A stretch of 64,000 nucleotides of DNA. Origin: Cognatundibacterium griseum. GTDB lineage: Bacteria > Pseudomonadota > Gammaproteobacteria > Burkholderiales > Burkholderiaceae_D. The position numbers and the translations under genes are program-made. Location of the stretch: the NCBI RefSeq assembly GCF_014284195.1, contig NZ_JACOGC010000003.1:404301-468300 (forward strand), written 5' to 3'. Shown here piece by piece: positions 29,896 to 41,912 of this stretch. The notes beneath the pieces were generated by a model. The model was not told the origin of the DNA and did no database searches. It was given only the letters and a program-made list of their open reading frames with translations. Position 1 is the stretch's first letter, and the number at the start of each line of letters is the position of its first letter.

Positions 29896-30678
29896 TCAGT
29901 AGGAAGAAGACGGGGTATGGCGTGTGCCGGCAAGCGTTGCGCTGACATCCGCCAGCAGGCCGGAAGCGCCAAAGCGGAAATGCGAAGGTGTCACCCAGGA
30001 CGGCCCCATGATCCGGTCTGCCAACGCCAGATAGACCGCCGCATCCTCCAGTGTGCGGATGCCTCCTGCGGCTTTGAAACCACATTGACCGCCCTGCTCG
30101 GCAATCACCTGCAACATGATCTCTGCCGCTGCAGCAGTGGCATTGACCGCCACTTTTCCGGTCGATGTTTTAATGAAATCAGCGCCTGCCTGAATCGCAA
30201 TTTCGCTCGCCTGCCGGATCAGCGCAGGCGACTGCAGGACGCCCGTTTCCAGAATCACCTTCAGGGTTCTGTCGCCACAAGCCTGCTTGCAGGCACGCAC
30301 CAGACGCTGCCCGGCCACAGCATCGCCGGCCATCAGCGCGCGGTATGGAAACACCACATCCACTTCATCCGCGCCGCGCATCACGGCTGTCTGCGTTTCA
30401 GCGACAACGGCTGCCATTTCATGCGCACCATCCGGAAAATTACAGACTGTCGCAATCCGCACTGCATCAGCATGCTCATGGAATAACTGCTTGCGTGCCA
30501 GACCGATAAAACGGGAGTAAATGCACAAAGCCGCCACATACATCTGACCGGTCTGCACTTGCCCGCACAAGCTGACAATACGCTCCGGCGTATCATCTTC
30601 ATTCAGGCTGGTCAGGTCAATCAGCGGCACAACCCGCCCTGCCAACGCACGGCGATCATTCATCATGGCGGCATCCAT
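29896..30678 (-). CDS. deoC: Deoxyribose-phosphate aldolase
   Basis: A 260-residue class I aldolase that cleaves 2-deoxyribose-5-phosphate to acetaldehyde and glyceraldehyde-3-phosphate. The Schiff-base lysine is in ADFIKTSTGK (about 174-183), and the second lysine in CGFKAAGGIRTLEDA. DEVDVVFPY and VILETG are also typical. It is the first gene of deoC-deoA-deoD. No phosphopentomutase (deoB), which would link the phosphorylase products to this enzyme, is visible in the window. Confidence 0.95.
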   Translation of the reverse strand: MDAAMMNDRRALAGRVVPLIDLTSLNEDDTPERIVSLCGQVQTGQMYVAALCIYSRFIGLARKQLFHEHADAVRIATVCNFPDGAHEMAAVVAETQTAVMRGADEVDVVFPYRALMAGDAVAGQRLVRACKQACGDRTLKVILETGVLQSPALIRQASEIAIQAGADFIKTSTGKVAVNATAAAAEIMLQVIAEQGGQCGFKAAGGIRTLEDAAVYLALADRIMGPSWVTPSHFRFGASGLLADVSATLAGTRHTPSSSY

Positions 30679-30802
30679 ACCAGCTCCCGGTCAAACAAAC
30701 AGAATGCTGATTCTAGTAGTGCCAGCCTTTGCCCGCCGGTCTTTTTCCCGGTTTATTGCTACATATCAAAGTGGTTTCCGCACACCAATATTTTCCGGAG
30801 AG

Positions 30803-31420
30803 TTAAAACAGCATGGCAAACTGGCGCGCCGCCTGTTGCGGATCAGGTGCCTGATACACGCTGCTGATGGCAGCCACCATCTGCGCCCCTTCCTGCACCA
30901 GCGGCGCCGCGTTTGTCGCTGTCATACCGCCGATCACCACTTTCGGCAAATGAATCTGCGCGGCAGCTTCCGACAGCAGTGTGACCGGCGTCGTCACCGG
31001 ATAACGCTTGACCCGGGAAGGATAAAACCCGCCGAATGCAACATAGCTGGCACCATCTGTCTGCGCCGCCAGCGCCAGCTCCAGGTCGCCATAACAGGAT
31101 GCCCCGACGATCTTATCCGGCCCCAGCATGCGCCGCGCCTGCGCCACCCCGGCATCGGTCGCCCCGACATGCACACCGTCGGCGTCAAGCTCCTGACACA
31201 GTGCCAGATGATCGTTAATCACAAAGGGACAGGCATATTGCCGGCACAGCTGCTGCAAAGCGACAGCCTGTTCGCGCTGTAAAGCAGCCGGTGCCGTTTT
31301 ATGCCGGTACTGCAGCAGCCGGACGCCACCCTGCAGCGCCTGCTCCGTCACCTGCAATAACTGCGCCGTATCGTCCCAATCCGGTGTTACCAGATACAGG
31401 CCTGTCAAACTGGAAGTCAT
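30803..31420 (-). CDS. thiE: Thiamine-phosphate synthase
   Basis: A 205-residue TIM-barrel enzyme that joins HMP-pyrophosphate and thiazole phosphate into thiamine monophosphate. GLYLVTPDWDD at the start, LLQYRHK, NDHLALCQELDADGVHVG and VVIGGMTATNAAPLV are typical ThiE segments. The start at 31420 has AAAGGA at good spacing; the frame is open beyond it but overlaps thiD. It is the last gene of the thi operon, ten bases after thiD. Confidence 0.95.
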   Translation of the reverse strand: MTSSLTGLYLVTPDWDDTAQLLQVTEQALQGGVRLLQYRHKTAPAALQREQAVALQQLCRQYACPFVINDHLALCQELDADGVHVGATDAGVAQARRMLGPDKIVGASCYGDLELALAAQTDGASYVAFGGFYPSRVKRYPVTTPVTLLSEAAAQIHLPKVVIGGMTATNAAPLVQEGAQMVAAISSVYQAPDPQQAARQFAMLF

Positions 31421-31430
31421 AGATATCCTT

Positions 31431-32288
31431 TCATGTGCCACGCATGTTAAGCATGGCTGTATCGTCCGCAGAGCATGCCGGAGCCGGGCTCCGTTGCGGA
31501 ATCTGCTGTCCCGCGGCAATGCGATAAGCCTGCGCCAGACACGACTGTGTGTATTGCTGCGCCAGAGTCAGGGCTTGCTCCATGCTTTGCCCGCATGCCA
31601 GCTGGCCCGCGATCGCCGCCGCCAGCGTGCAGCCACTGCCGTGAAATTCACCGTACAAACGCGGCCACTGCCATGTCTGCGGCATTTCCCAGTGCCGATG
31701 CCGGTACCAGTGGTTGATAACGTCCTGCTCAGTGCCATGCCCGCCTTTCAGCAGAATATCCGCCGATACCTGCTGCATCAGCCCTTCGATCTGCGCCGTC
31801 CTGTCTGCCGCAGACGGCGACAGGCGCTGCAGTTCCGGCAAATTTGGTGTCAGCAGTGTCGCCACTTTCAGCAGCGGCTGTATCGCAGCAACAGCATCAT
31901 CCAGCGACAGACTGTCACCCTTGCCGCTGCCCAGCACGGTGTCCACCACCACGGGTAAATCCGGCTGCTGCAATTTCATTTTCTGGATCAGGCTCGCCAG
32001 CGCCATCGCATTCTTGGTATGTGCCACGATGCCCACCTTGACCGCACTCACCGGGATTTTTGCGATCAGCGTCATCGCCTGCTGCAAAATAATTTGCGCA
32101 TCCACCGCATGCACCGCATACGCATGGTCGTTGTCCTGCACGGTCAATGCAGTGATGACCGGCAGAGCATGCGCACCCTGTGCAGCAATCGCTTCGATGT
32201 CTGCCTGAATACCGGCACCACCGCTGGGGTCATGCCCGGCAAACACCAGCACGCAAGGGCGCTGCAAAACAGCCTTAGCCGTGGCCAT
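31431..32288 (-). CDS. thiD: HMP / HMP-phosphate kinase ThiD
   Basis: A 285-residue ribokinase-like enzyme that phosphorylates hydroxymethylpyrimidine twice. The N-terminal LVFAGHDPSGGAGIQADIEAI is the substrate-binding signature, DTVLGSGKGDSL lies mid-protein, and the anion hole GEFHGSGCTLAAAIA is near the C-terminus. Its start overlaps the thiG stop (TGATG), so translation is coupled. The betaproteobacterial length, with about 20 extra C-terminal residues, is not unusual. Confidence 0.95.
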   Translation of the reverse strand: MATAKAVLQRPCVLVFAGHDPSGGAGIQADIEAIAAQGAHALPVITALTVQDNDHAYAVHAVDAQIILQQAMTLIAKIPVSAVKVGIVAHTKNAMALASLIQKMKLQQPDLPVVVDTVLGSGKGDSLSLDDAVAAIQPLLKVATLLTPNLPELQRLSPSAADRTAQIEGLMQQVSADILLKGGHGTEQDVINHWYRHRHWEMPQTWQWPRLYGEFHGSGCTLAAAIAGQLACGQSMEQALTLAQQYTQSCLAQAYRIAAGQQIPQRSPAPACSADDTAMLNMRGT

Positions 32289-33091
32289 CAGACGATGCGC
32301 CCCGCCATCGGTGAGGATGGCGACGCAGCAAACTTGCGCGGCATGCGTCCCGCCAGAAATGCCTCACGCCCTGCCTCCACCGCCAGCCCCATTGCCCGCG
32401 CCATCCGCACCGGATCTTTAGCACCGGCAATCGCGGTATTCATCAGCACGCCATCACACCCCAGCTCCATCGCAATCGCGGCATCGGACGCAGTGCCAAC
32501 GCCCGCATCAACCAGCACCGGCACCCTGGCCTGTTCGATAATCAGTGACAGATTCCACGGATTCAGTATGCCCATGCCGGAACCGATTAAAGACGCCAGC
32601 GGCATCACCGCAACGCAACCGATGTCCTCCAGCATACGCGCCTGTATCGGATCGTCGCTGCAATACACCATGACGTCAAAGCCATCCTGCACCAGTGTTT
32701 TCGCGGCTTTCAGGGTTTCCGGCATATTCGGGAACAAGGTCTTTTCATCGCCCAACACTTCGAGTTTGCACAGTTTGTGACCACCTAACAATTCACGGCC
32801 GAGCTGCAAGGTGTAAACCGCATCGTCTGCGTTATAACAACCGGCAGAATTCGGCAGAATTGTGTATTTCGATGGCGGCACCGCATCCAGCAAGCTCGGC
32901 GCATTCGGGTCCTGCCCGATATTCACACGGCGTATCGCGACCGTGATAATTTCTGCGCCCGCCGCTTCGGTCGCCAGCCGGGTCTGTTCTAAATCTTTGT
33001 ATTTACCGCTGCCGACCAGCAAGCGCGAACGGTAAGTTTTACCGGCGATCGTCAGGCCGCGTTCTGTTTGATTTTGTGTTTCTGTTTGCAT
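32288..33091 (-). CDS. thiG: Thiazole synthase ThiG
   Basis: A 267-residue TIM-barrel enzyme that builds the thiazole ring from deoxyxylulose-5-phosphate, dehydroglycine and ThiS thiocarboxylate. [12 protein letters not shown], the region [16 protein letters not shown], and the phosphate-binding [21 protein letters not shown] with [12 protein letters not shown] are typical. The start at 33091 follows AAAGGAT. The frame is open to 33166 without a better site. It directly follows thiS, its partner protein. Confidence 0.96.
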   Translation of the reverse strand: MQTETQNQTERGLTIAGKTYRSRLLVGSGKYKDLEQTRLATEAAGAEIITVAIRRVNIGQDPNAPSLLDAVPPSKYTILPNSAGCYNADDAVYTLQLGRELLGGHKLCKLEVLGDEKTLFPNMPETLKAAKTLVQDGFDVMVYCSDDPIQARMLEDIGCVAVMPLASLIGSGMGILNPWNLSLIIEQARVPVLVDAGVGTASDAAIAMELGCDGVLMNTAIAGAKDPVRMARAMGLAVEAGREAFLAGRMPRKFAASPSSPMAGRIV

Positions 33092-33176
33092 ATCCACATC
33101 CTTTTCTGTTTTCTCTGAACAACGGTGCACCAGGCTGACCATCATTAGCATGGTGCATCGCTGCATTCAGATCACA

Positions 33177-33380
33177 TCAGCCACCGCCGATGGCGCGCAC
33201 CACATCCACTTTGTCATCCGCCTGCAATGCATGATCTGCCCAGCGTGAACGCGGAATAATCTGGCGGTTCACCGCTACCGCAATCGCTTTCTCCGTCAGG
33301 TTCAGATCGGCAATCAGTTCAGCCAGCAGCTGCGCTGGCCTGAGCTGATGCGGCGTGCCGTTTAACTGGATTTCCATCAT
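33177..33380 (-). CDS. thiS: Sulfur carrier protein ThiS
   Basis: A small ubiquitin-fold protein (67 residues) whose C-terminal Gly-Gly (ending RAIGGG) is adenylated and thiocarboxylated to give sulfur to ThiG. INRQIIPRS-type VNRQIIPRSRWADH matches ThiS. Three starts are possible: GTG at 33389, which touches the thiC stop, and ATG at 33380 or 33377. An ATG is chosen because MEIQLNG is the normal N-terminus. Confidence 0.9.
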   Translation of the reverse strand: MMEIQLNGTPHQLRPAQLLAELIADLNLTEKAIAVAVNRQIIPRSRWADHALQADDKVDVVRAIGGG

Positions 33381-33389
33381 CGTCGCCAC

Positions 33390-35393
<2,004 letters not shown>

Positions 35394-35397
35394 TTAG

Positions 35398-35484
35398 CAG
35401 CTTCCCTTCGCTGGCATTATCCAGATCAGGTTCGAGGGTATTTCTCACCCGTCATCGCACCAGTGCGGACAGGACCCCTAGCAT
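35398..35484 (-). ncRNA. TPP riboswitch (THI element)
   Basis: Read on the minus strand, the aptamer shows the conserved GGGTGAGAAATACCC, then GAACCTGATCTGGATAA, and TGCCAGCGAAGGGAAGC. The variable P3 hairpin lies between (CGCA/UGCG), and GCU/AGC close the P1 helix. These are the invariant elements of the thiamine pyrophosphate riboswitch. It lies 95 bases before thiC and should repress the thi operon when TPP is abundant. Confidence 0.97.
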
Positions 35485-35578
35485 TGTTTCCCATCGCCAG
35501 ACAATGACTGCTGCCGGGTGACGGGATACCGCCATTATAGCGGTTTAATTGGAAAATTCCGGAAAAACTGCACCGGCC

Positions 35579-37672
35579 TTAATGCGGCTCCGGTGTTTTA
35601 TCAAGCGCCATCTCCAGCTTGGGCGGGCCGGAAACTTCGATCAACTCGACCATGCCATGGGCGATTGCCGCAGCCAGATCGGCTTCAAGAACAGGCAGTG
35701 CCACATCAGAGGATACCTGCAAGCGGGAAACACCGTACGCACGGTTGCGGCCATTCGCCTTGCCCAGATACAGGGCCATGTCAGCGATCTGCAGCACTTT
35801 TTCCCAGCCAAATACCGATTCCGGCACATCAGAAAATGGGAGCGAAACAAAGCCTGCCGTCATCGTGACCTGGATTTCTTTTTCGCCAGCCAGTATCGGC
35901 TCTCCGCCAACCGTCTGCAGCAAGCGCTCGACCAGGCCAGCCGTCTGGGAAGGATGCGATTTCGGCGAAAACACCAGAAATTCCTCGCCGCCCCAGCGCA
36001 GCACCATGTCAGTATCCCGCACCGCTTTGCGCAGGCGGTGCGCCACTTCCATCAGCACCGCATCACCGGCAGCATGTCCCAGCCCGTCATTAATCTGTTT
36101 GAAGTGGTCGATATCGAGCAGAATCAGGCAGTCTGGACTGTTTTCCTGCACATCGCGCCGTTCGGCTTCTGCCTGCGCCAAGCGCATTTTCATCATGTCC
36201 AGGAAAGAGCGGCGGTTGTACAGGCCAGTCAGCGGATCGCGCACCGCATGGAATTCCAGCTGAGTATTGGCTTCGCGCAATTGCTGGTTAATCCGTTTGA
36301 CGCGCCGGTAAAGCAGGAACAGGAACAGGCCGACCAGCACAGTCACAATCGCACCCAGTATCGTGACAATCTGCTGCAGGCGGTGATTGCGGATGTCGGC
36401 ATCCTTCAGGTCGTTTTCCTTTGCCAGCAATTCAATCTGTTTTTGGCGTTGCTCGGCGTGGAATTGTTCCTGCAATACAGCAACGGCCTTGGCACGATCC
36501 GAGCGGAATAGTTCATGGCTGAGTTTCTGCTGGTGGCGTACGGTTTGCAAGGCTTCTTTGTACAAACCAGCGCGTTCATACATCGCAGCCTGCTCACCCA
36601 GCACGGATTCGGCATCGGTTTTCTGGTCAGAATCCAGAAAATATTGCACCACCTCATTAATCAGCTCAACGCCCTGGGCAATTTTCCCCTGGCCTGCCAG
36701 CGCAAACCCCAGGTTCACGCGGGCAATGGCGATTGACTGTTTATCCTTCAGCGCTTCAGCCTTCTGCAACCCCTGTCTGGCATAATTTTCTGCCTGCCGG
36801 TACTGGTTCATAATCAGGTAATGATCGCTGATATTGATCAGACTGGTCACGGCCATCGTGGGCAATCCCGCTTCCCCCGACAGTTTCAGAGCGCGTTTAT
36901 AGGCTTCAACTGCTTCCTGATTTCTCTGCATTGCCGACAGGGCAATGCCCTGGCTGATGCTCAGCGAAGCCTGGGTTTTCGGTGAATGCGACAAGGGTGA
37001 CAAGGAAAAGGCTTCATCAATCGTTGCCAGCGCCTTTTCCGGGTCTTTCATATTGGTGTACAGCTTGGCAATGGCATCGAGCTTGTATAAACGGCTTTCG
37101 ACTTTGCGCGTAGTCAGCTCATCGGTCAGCCGCAATGCTTCGAGATAATGCTGCAGTGAAGCTTCAAAATTGCCGGTAATGTAATAGACCGATCCCAGCG
37201 CGCTCTCCAGGCGGGTGCGGACTTCGGCGCTGGCATTGCTGTGCAGTGCAGTCCGGATCTGCAGCAGATTTTTCAGCGCATCGTCAGGTTTGCCATCATC
37301 GATCAGTGCATAGCATTCCATGATGCGGGCAATTGCCACCCCATCCAGATCATGCTCGGATTCCGCCAGTTTTTTTAATTCTGCAATGCTGTCGATTGCA
37401 GACTGTATCCGTCCTGCATCGTAATACAGACTGACCATCGCCTTGAGTGTCTCCAGACGCACTTTGGGCGCAGTGGCGGCAGTCTGTTTTTGTTTCAGCG
37501 ACTCCAGCCGTTTCAAGGCTTCCGTATTATCACTGTCGGACAGTTTGCGAATGTTGAAAACCTGCTCAAGATCCGCCTTTTCGTCTGCTTGCGCAGGAAA
37601 TGCCGATAGCAACAGCCCGAACACGCCGCAAACATACAAAGATGTCAGAGTCAACGTCCTGAGGTTCGTCAT
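35579..37672 (-). CDS. Diguanylate cyclase with periplasmic TPR-like sensor
   Basis: A 697-residue membrane protein. A signal sequence (about 1-30, ending SAFPAQA) leads into a periplasmic region of tetratricopeptide-like helices (about 40-440). A transmembrane segment follows (QIVTILGAIVTVLVGLFLFLLY, about 455-476), then a short coiled coil and a cytoplasmic GGDEF domain. The active-site loop is GGEEF in LRWGGEEFLVF, and RDTD lies exactly five residues before it, which is the inhibitory I-site. It should therefore make c-di-GMP and be feedback-inhibited. The start at 37672 (MTNLRTL) is chosen for the signal peptide. It is divergent from valS. Confidence 0.9.
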   Translation of the reverse strand: MTNLRTLTLTSLYVCGVFGLLLSAFPAQADEKADLEQVFNIRKLSDSDNTEALKRLESLKQKQTAATAPKVRLETLKAMVSLYYDAGRIQSAIDSIAELKKLAESEHDLDGVAIARIMECYALIDDGKPDDALKNLLQIRTALHSNASAEVRTRLESALGSVYYITGNFEASLQHYLEALRLTDELTTRKVESRLYKLDAIAKLYTNMKDPEKALATIDEAFSLSPLSHSPKTQASLSISQGIALSAMQRNQEAVEAYKRALKLSGEAGLPTMAVTSLINISDHYLIMNQYRQAENYARQGLQKAEALKDKQSIAIARVNLGFALAGQGKIAQGVELINEVVQYFLDSDQKTDAESVLGEQAAMYERAGLYKEALQTVRHQQKLSHELFRSDRAKAVAVLQEQFHAEQRQKQIELLAKENDLKDADIRNHRLQQIVTILGAIVTVLVGLFLFLLYRRVKRINQQLREANTQLEFHAVRDPLTGLYNRRSFLDMMKMRLAQAEAERRDVQENSPDCLILLDIDHFKQINDGLGHAAGDAVLMEVAHRLRKAVRDTDMVLRWGGEEFLVFSPKSHPSQTAGLVERLLQTVGGEPILAGEKEIQVTMTAGFVSLPFSDVPESVFGWEKVLQIADMALYLGKANGRNRAYGVSRLQVSSDVALPVLEADLAAAIAHGMVELIEVSGPPKLEMALDKTPEPH

Positions 37673-37909
37673 CGATATCAATATGCAACGAAAAGTAAGT
37701 AAATGTGAGTTTCCATCGTAACACTTTATCGCCACAGAAAAGTATTTTTGACGTAAAAGTCGAAATTTCTGAAAAGCAAGTAGCAAAACTTCCACAGCGC
37801 GCTTCTGCTAAGTACGGACAAAAGCCGGGAGAAATCCAGTGTTAGCATCATATCCGGTAGCGCCGTCATTTATAATCAAAGGTTTAGCACACTCAACTTT
37901 CAGACAATC

Positions 37910-40795
37910 ATGGAATTAGCGAAGTCTTTTGAACCGGCAGAAATCGAACAACAATGGCGCTCCGAGTGGGAGCAGCGCGGGTATTTCGCGGCCAGCATGG
38001 ACGATGGCAAACCTTCCTTCTCGATCCAGTTGCCGCCGCCAAATGTGACCGGCACGCTGCACATGGGTCATGCATTTAACCAGACCATCATGGACGGCCT
38101 GACGCGCTACTATCGTATGCGCGGTCACAACACCGCCTGGATACCCGGCACAGATCACGCCGGTATCGCGACACAAATCGTGGTGGAGCGCCAGCTTGAT
38201 GTGCAGAAGATTTCGCGCCATGATCTCGGCCGTGAAAAATTCCTCGAAAAAGTCTGGGAATGGAAAGAAAAATCAGGCTCCACGATCACCGGCCAGATGC
38301 GCCGTATGGGTGCGTCTGCCGATTGGGACCGCGAATATTTCACGATGGATGCCGAACGCTCCAAGTCAGTCACCGAAGTATTCGTGCGTCTGGTCGAACA
38401 AGGTCTGATCTATCGTGGCAAACGTCTGGTGAACTGGGACCCGGTGCTCGGCACGGCGGTCTCCGATCTGGAAGTGGTGTCGGAAGAAGAAGACGGCTCG
38501 ATGTGGTATATCCGCTATCCATTGGCGGACAATTCGAGCTATCAATTTCCGATCGCATTTGATGAAGCGGGCAATGCGACCAAATGGGAAGATCGCAATT
38601 TCTTAGTCGTCGCCACAACCCGTCCAGAAACCTTGCTAGGCGACGTTGCCGTAGCTATTGATCCGACGGACGAACGCTATCTCCATCTGGTCGGTAAAAT
38701 GCTGAAACTGCCGCTGACCGACCGTGAAATTCCAGTAATTGCCGACAGCTATGTCGATAAAGAATTCGGCACCGGTTGCGTGAAGATCACGCCAGCACAT
38801 GACTTCAACGATTACGCCGTTGGCCAGCGCCACAACCTCGACAAAATCAGCATCCTGACACTGGATGCAAAGATCAATGAAAACGCGCCGGCAGTGTATC
38901 AGGGCATGGACCGTTTTGTCGCACGCAAACAAATCGTGGCCGATCTGGATGCGCAAGGTTTGCTCGAATCCGTTAAACCACACAAATTAATGGTGCCACG
39001 CGGCGACCGTACAAATGTGGTGATTGAACCGATGCTGACCGATCAGTGGTTCATGGCGATGAGCAAACCTGCACCAGAAGGCACGCATTTCCCGGGCAAA
39101 TCGATTGCTGAAGTCGCGCTCGAAAAAGTCGCTAATGGCGAAATCAAATTCGTGCCTGAAAACTGGACCAATACTTATAACCAATGGCTCAATAACATTC
39201 AGGATTGGTGTATCTCGCGTCAGTTGTGGTGGGGTCATCAGATTCCGGCATGGTATGGTGACAGTGGCGAAGTATTCGTGGCACGTAATGAAGCAGATGC
39301 CAAAGTTAAGGCAGTGGCAGCCGGCTATACCGGCGCACTGAAGCGCGATGACGACGTGCTCGATACCTGGTTCTCTTCTGCGCTGGTACCGTTCTCAACC
39401 ATGGGCTGGCCGGAGGAAACACCGGACATCAAGCACTTCCTGCCTTCGTCGGTGCTGGTGACCGGCTTCGACATCATTTTCTTCTGGGTGGCACGCATGG
39501 TCATGATGACCACGCACTTCACCGGCAAGGTACCGTTCAATACCGTGTATGTGCATGGTCTGGTGCGCGATTCCAGCGGTCAGAAAATGTCCAAATCGAA
39601 AGGCAATACACTGGATCCGATTGACCTGATCGACGGCATCAGCGCTGACGATCTGGTGGCCAAACGCACGGTTGGCCTGATGAATCCTAAACAGGCAACG
39701 GCGATTGAAAAAGCCACCCGCAAGGAATTTGCCGATGGCATCCCGGCGTATGGCACCGATGCCTTGCGCTTCACGATGGCGAGCTATGCGTCACTCGGCC
39801 GTAACATCAACTTCGATCTGGGTCGCTGCGAAGGTTATCGTAATTTCTGCAACAAGCTGTGGAACGCAACCCGTTTCGTGCTGATGAATACGGAAGGTAA
39901 GGATTGCGGTTTCGGTACAGATGTGACCGATGCTGATCTCGATTATTCGCAAGCCGATAAATGGATTATCTCGACGCTGCAACGCGCGGAAGCAGAAATC
40001 GAAAAAGGCTTTACCGACTACCGTTTCGATAACATCGCTTCCGCCATTTACAAATTCGTCTGGGATGAATATTGCGACTGGTACCTCGAAGTCGCGAAAG
40101 TCCAGGTACAGCAAGGCACGGAAGCACAACAGCGCGCCACCCGCCGCACCTTGCTGCGCGTACTGGAAGCGACACTGCGCCTGGCGCATCCGGTGATTCC
40201 TTTCGTCACCGAAGCGCTGTGGCAAACCGTTGCGCCGCTGGCTGGCAAGACCCTGAATCCTGCAGGCGATTCGATCATGGTGCAACCATATCCGCTCGCC
40301 GTCGCAGCGAATATCAACGAAGCTGCAGAAGCCTGGATGCATGCACTCAAAGCAATGACCGATGCTTGCCGCAATCTGCGCGGTGAAATGCAATTATCGC
40401 CGGCACTGCGCGTGCCTCTGCTGTTGCAGGCAGCGAATGCAGAAGACAAGGCGCGCCTGCAATCCTTTGCACCGTATCTGCAGGCACTGGCAAAACTCTC
40501 GGAAGTGCAGGTACTGGATGCCTTGCCTGAATCACCGGCGCCGGTCTCCATCGTTGGTGAATCAAAACTGATGCTGAAAGTCGAGATCGACGTTGCTGCC
40601 GAACGTGAACGTCTGAGCAAGGAAATCACGCGTCTGGAAACAGAAATCGGTAAAGCAGAAGCCAAGCTCGGCAATGAAAGTTTTGTCGCACGCGCCCCGG
40701 CTGCGGTGGTCGCCCAAGAGAAAGAAAGAATGGCGAATTTCTCCGCCACACTGGCCAAACTGCGCGAACAATTCGCCAAATTGCCCGCCGCGTAA
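37910..40795 (+). CDS. valS: Valyl-tRNA synthetase
   Basis: A 961-residue class I synthetase that charges tRNA-Val. The HIGH motif is [14 protein letters not shown] (about 43-56), and KMSKS is in [14 protein letters not shown] (about 560). The editing (CP1) domain, with [14 protein letters not shown] and [15 protein letters not shown], lies between them. The anticodon-binding domain is followed by the typical C-terminal coiled coil with [14 protein letters not shown]. Complete. Confidence 0.98.
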   Translation: MELAKSFEPAEIEQQWRSEWEQRGYFAASMDDGKPSFSIQLPPPNVTGTLHMGHAFNQTIMDGLTRYYRMRGHNTAWIPGTDHAGIATQIVVERQLDVQKISRHDLGREKFLEKVWEWKEKSGSTITGQMRRMGASADWDREYFTMDAERSKSVTEVFVRLVEQGLIYRGKRLVNWDPVLGTAVSDLEVVSEEEDGSMWYIRYPLADNSSYQFPIAFDEAGNATKWEDRNFLVVATTRPETLLGDVAVAIDPTDERYLHLVGKMLKLPLTDREIPVIADSYVDKEFGTGCVKITPAHDFNDYAVGQRHNLDKISILTLDAKINENAPAVYQGMDRFVARKQIVADLDAQGLLESVKPHKLMVPRGDRTNVVIEPMLTDQWFMAMSKPAPEGTHFPGKSIAEVALEKVANGEIKFVPENWTNTYNQWLNNIQDWCISRQLWWGHQIPAWYGDSGEVFVARNEADAKVKAVAAGYTGALKRDDDVLDTWFSSALVPFSTMGWPEETPDIKHFLPSSVLVTGFDIIFFWVARMVMMTTHFTGKVPFNTVYVHGLVRDSSGQKMSKSKGNTLDPIDLIDGISADDLVAKRTVGLMNPKQATAIEKATRKEFADGIPAYGTDALRFTMASYASLGRNINFDLGRCEGYRNFCNKLWNATRFVLMNTEGKDCGFGTDVTDADLDYSQADKWIISTLQRAEAEIEKGFTDYRFDNIASAIYKFVWDEYCDWYLEVAKVQVQQGTEAQQRATRRTLLRVLEATLRLAHPVIPFVTEALWQTVAPLAGKTLNPAGDSIMVQPYPLAVAANINEAAEAWMHALKAMTDACRNLRGEMQLSPALRVPLLLQAANAEDKARLQSFAPYLQALAKLSEVQVLDALPESPAPVSIVGESKLMLKVEIDVAAERERLSKEITRLETEIGKAEAKLGNESFVARAPAAVVAQEKERMANFSATLAKLREQFAKLPAA

Positions 40796-40812
40796 AGCCA
40801 GTGCATGAAAAT

Positions 40813-40845
40813 CGCCCCGGTACGGATCGTGGTGCCGGGGCGCTT
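40813..40845 (+). terminator. Stem-loop after valS
   Basis: CGCCCCGGTAC and GTGCCGGGGCG pair around a short loop, followed by CTTCTG. The T-run is weak, so termination is likely but not certain. Confidence 0.6.
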
Positions 40846-41010
40846 CTGAATATGGTCAATTCATCAGCATTAATGTTAAAGTAATTGCTCTAAAATTAAT
40901 GTGCGTCATGCCAACTGCGGCACGTACAATCTTTGACGGCAAAAAATGCTTTTCATGCCGGTACCGCAGGGAAAACGGTCCGGATAAAATAAATTAACAT
41001 TGGTGAGACC

Positions 41011-41454
41011 ATGAAAAAATCCCGGCTTTTTGCATTACTCCTGTCCTTTTCATTATCGTCCTTCGCGCATGCGGATGAGTCCCCGGTCGGGCTCTGGAAA
41101 AATATCGACGATAAATCCGGTAAACCGAAAGCGCTGATCCGCATCACGGAAACCGGCGGTGAATATCAGGGGAGAATTGAAAAACTTTTTCTTGAGCCCG
41201 AGGCCGATAAAAACCCGAAGTGCGACAAGTGCGAAGGCGTGAATAAAGACCAGCCTATCGTCGGCATGACGATTCTGTTTGGTCTGAAAAAAGATGGCGA
41301 TGAATACAATGGCGGTAAAATCCTCGATCCGGGCAATGGCAAGCTGTACAGCAGTAAACTGACCCTGATCGACAACAATAAAAAACTCAATGTTCGCGGC
41401 TATATCGGCACGCCGTTTCTGGGACGCAGCCAGATCTGGTTGCGCGAACAATAA
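41011..41454 (+). CDS. DUF2147 family exported protein
   Basis: A 147-residue protein with a signal peptide (MKKSRLFALLLSFSLSSFAHA) and a DUF2147 domain. Typical features are GLWKNIDDKSGKPKALIRI near the start, the Cys pair in KNPKCDKCEGVNKDQP, and RGYIGTPFLGRSQIWLR at the C-terminus. The family is a small periplasmic beta-barrel-like domain common in proteobacteria, without a settled function. It stands alone between valS and a chemoreceptor and has its own terminator. Confidence 0.88.
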   Translation: MKKSRLFALLLSFSLSSFAHADESPVGLWKNIDDKSGKPKALIRITETGGEYQGRIEKLFLEPEADKNPKCDKCEGVNKDQPIVGMTILFGLKKDGDEYNGGKILDPGNGKLYSSKLTLIDNNKKLNVRGYIGTPFLGRSQIWLREQ

Positions 41455-41912
41455 GCCGGCCGGCAACAACGTTTCCGCCACCCCGCAAAGGAAGCCATGC
41501 GCTTCCTTTTTTATTGCCGCTGACCTGTACTGCCAGACAATCCGGGCTGGCGCAAAACACTGGCCGTGATTAAACAATCTCCCGGATTGATTGAAAAGTG
41601 AAAAATTATATCAATGCTGAAATCGGTTTAATAAAATTATCTATCCCTTTTTACTGAAAACCAGAACAAATAACAGTGGTATTTTTGAGAAAAATGATTC
41701 CACAGACAAATTTCTGCACTAAGATTAAACACCCCAGCCCGATGCGGTCATCAGAATCCGTCACGGCTATTCTGGCAGATATGATTTTAGGACTGACTCA
41801 AGATTGTCCTGGCTAGGCGGAGCGCCACAGGCAGCGTATCCGGTACGATAAGGTACGACCACGGTGCCGGTACGGTTTTGCGTGCCCTGTATTTTAAGAA
41901 AAGAGACTGACC
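41455..41912. other. Intergenic region upstream of chemoreceptor gene
   Basis: No gene in these 458 bases. It holds the DUF2147 terminator (41486-41513), an AT-rich stretch (41575-41730) and a GC-rich leader. The leader has three GGTACG copies (41842, 41852, 41869). CCGGTAC near 41840 can pair with GTGCCGG near 41864. I do not see a flagellar sigma factor promoter of canonical form. Confidence 0.45.
41486..41513 (+). terminator. Terminator of the DUF2147 gene
   Basis: AAGGAAGC and GCTTCCTT form a stem with a five-base loop, followed by TTTTTA. Confidence 0.85.

Noticed and set aside
41800..41912. c-di-GMP riboswitch before the chemoreceptor
   Set aside because: The leader is structured, but the conserved GEMM core and tetraloop-receptor sequences are not present.
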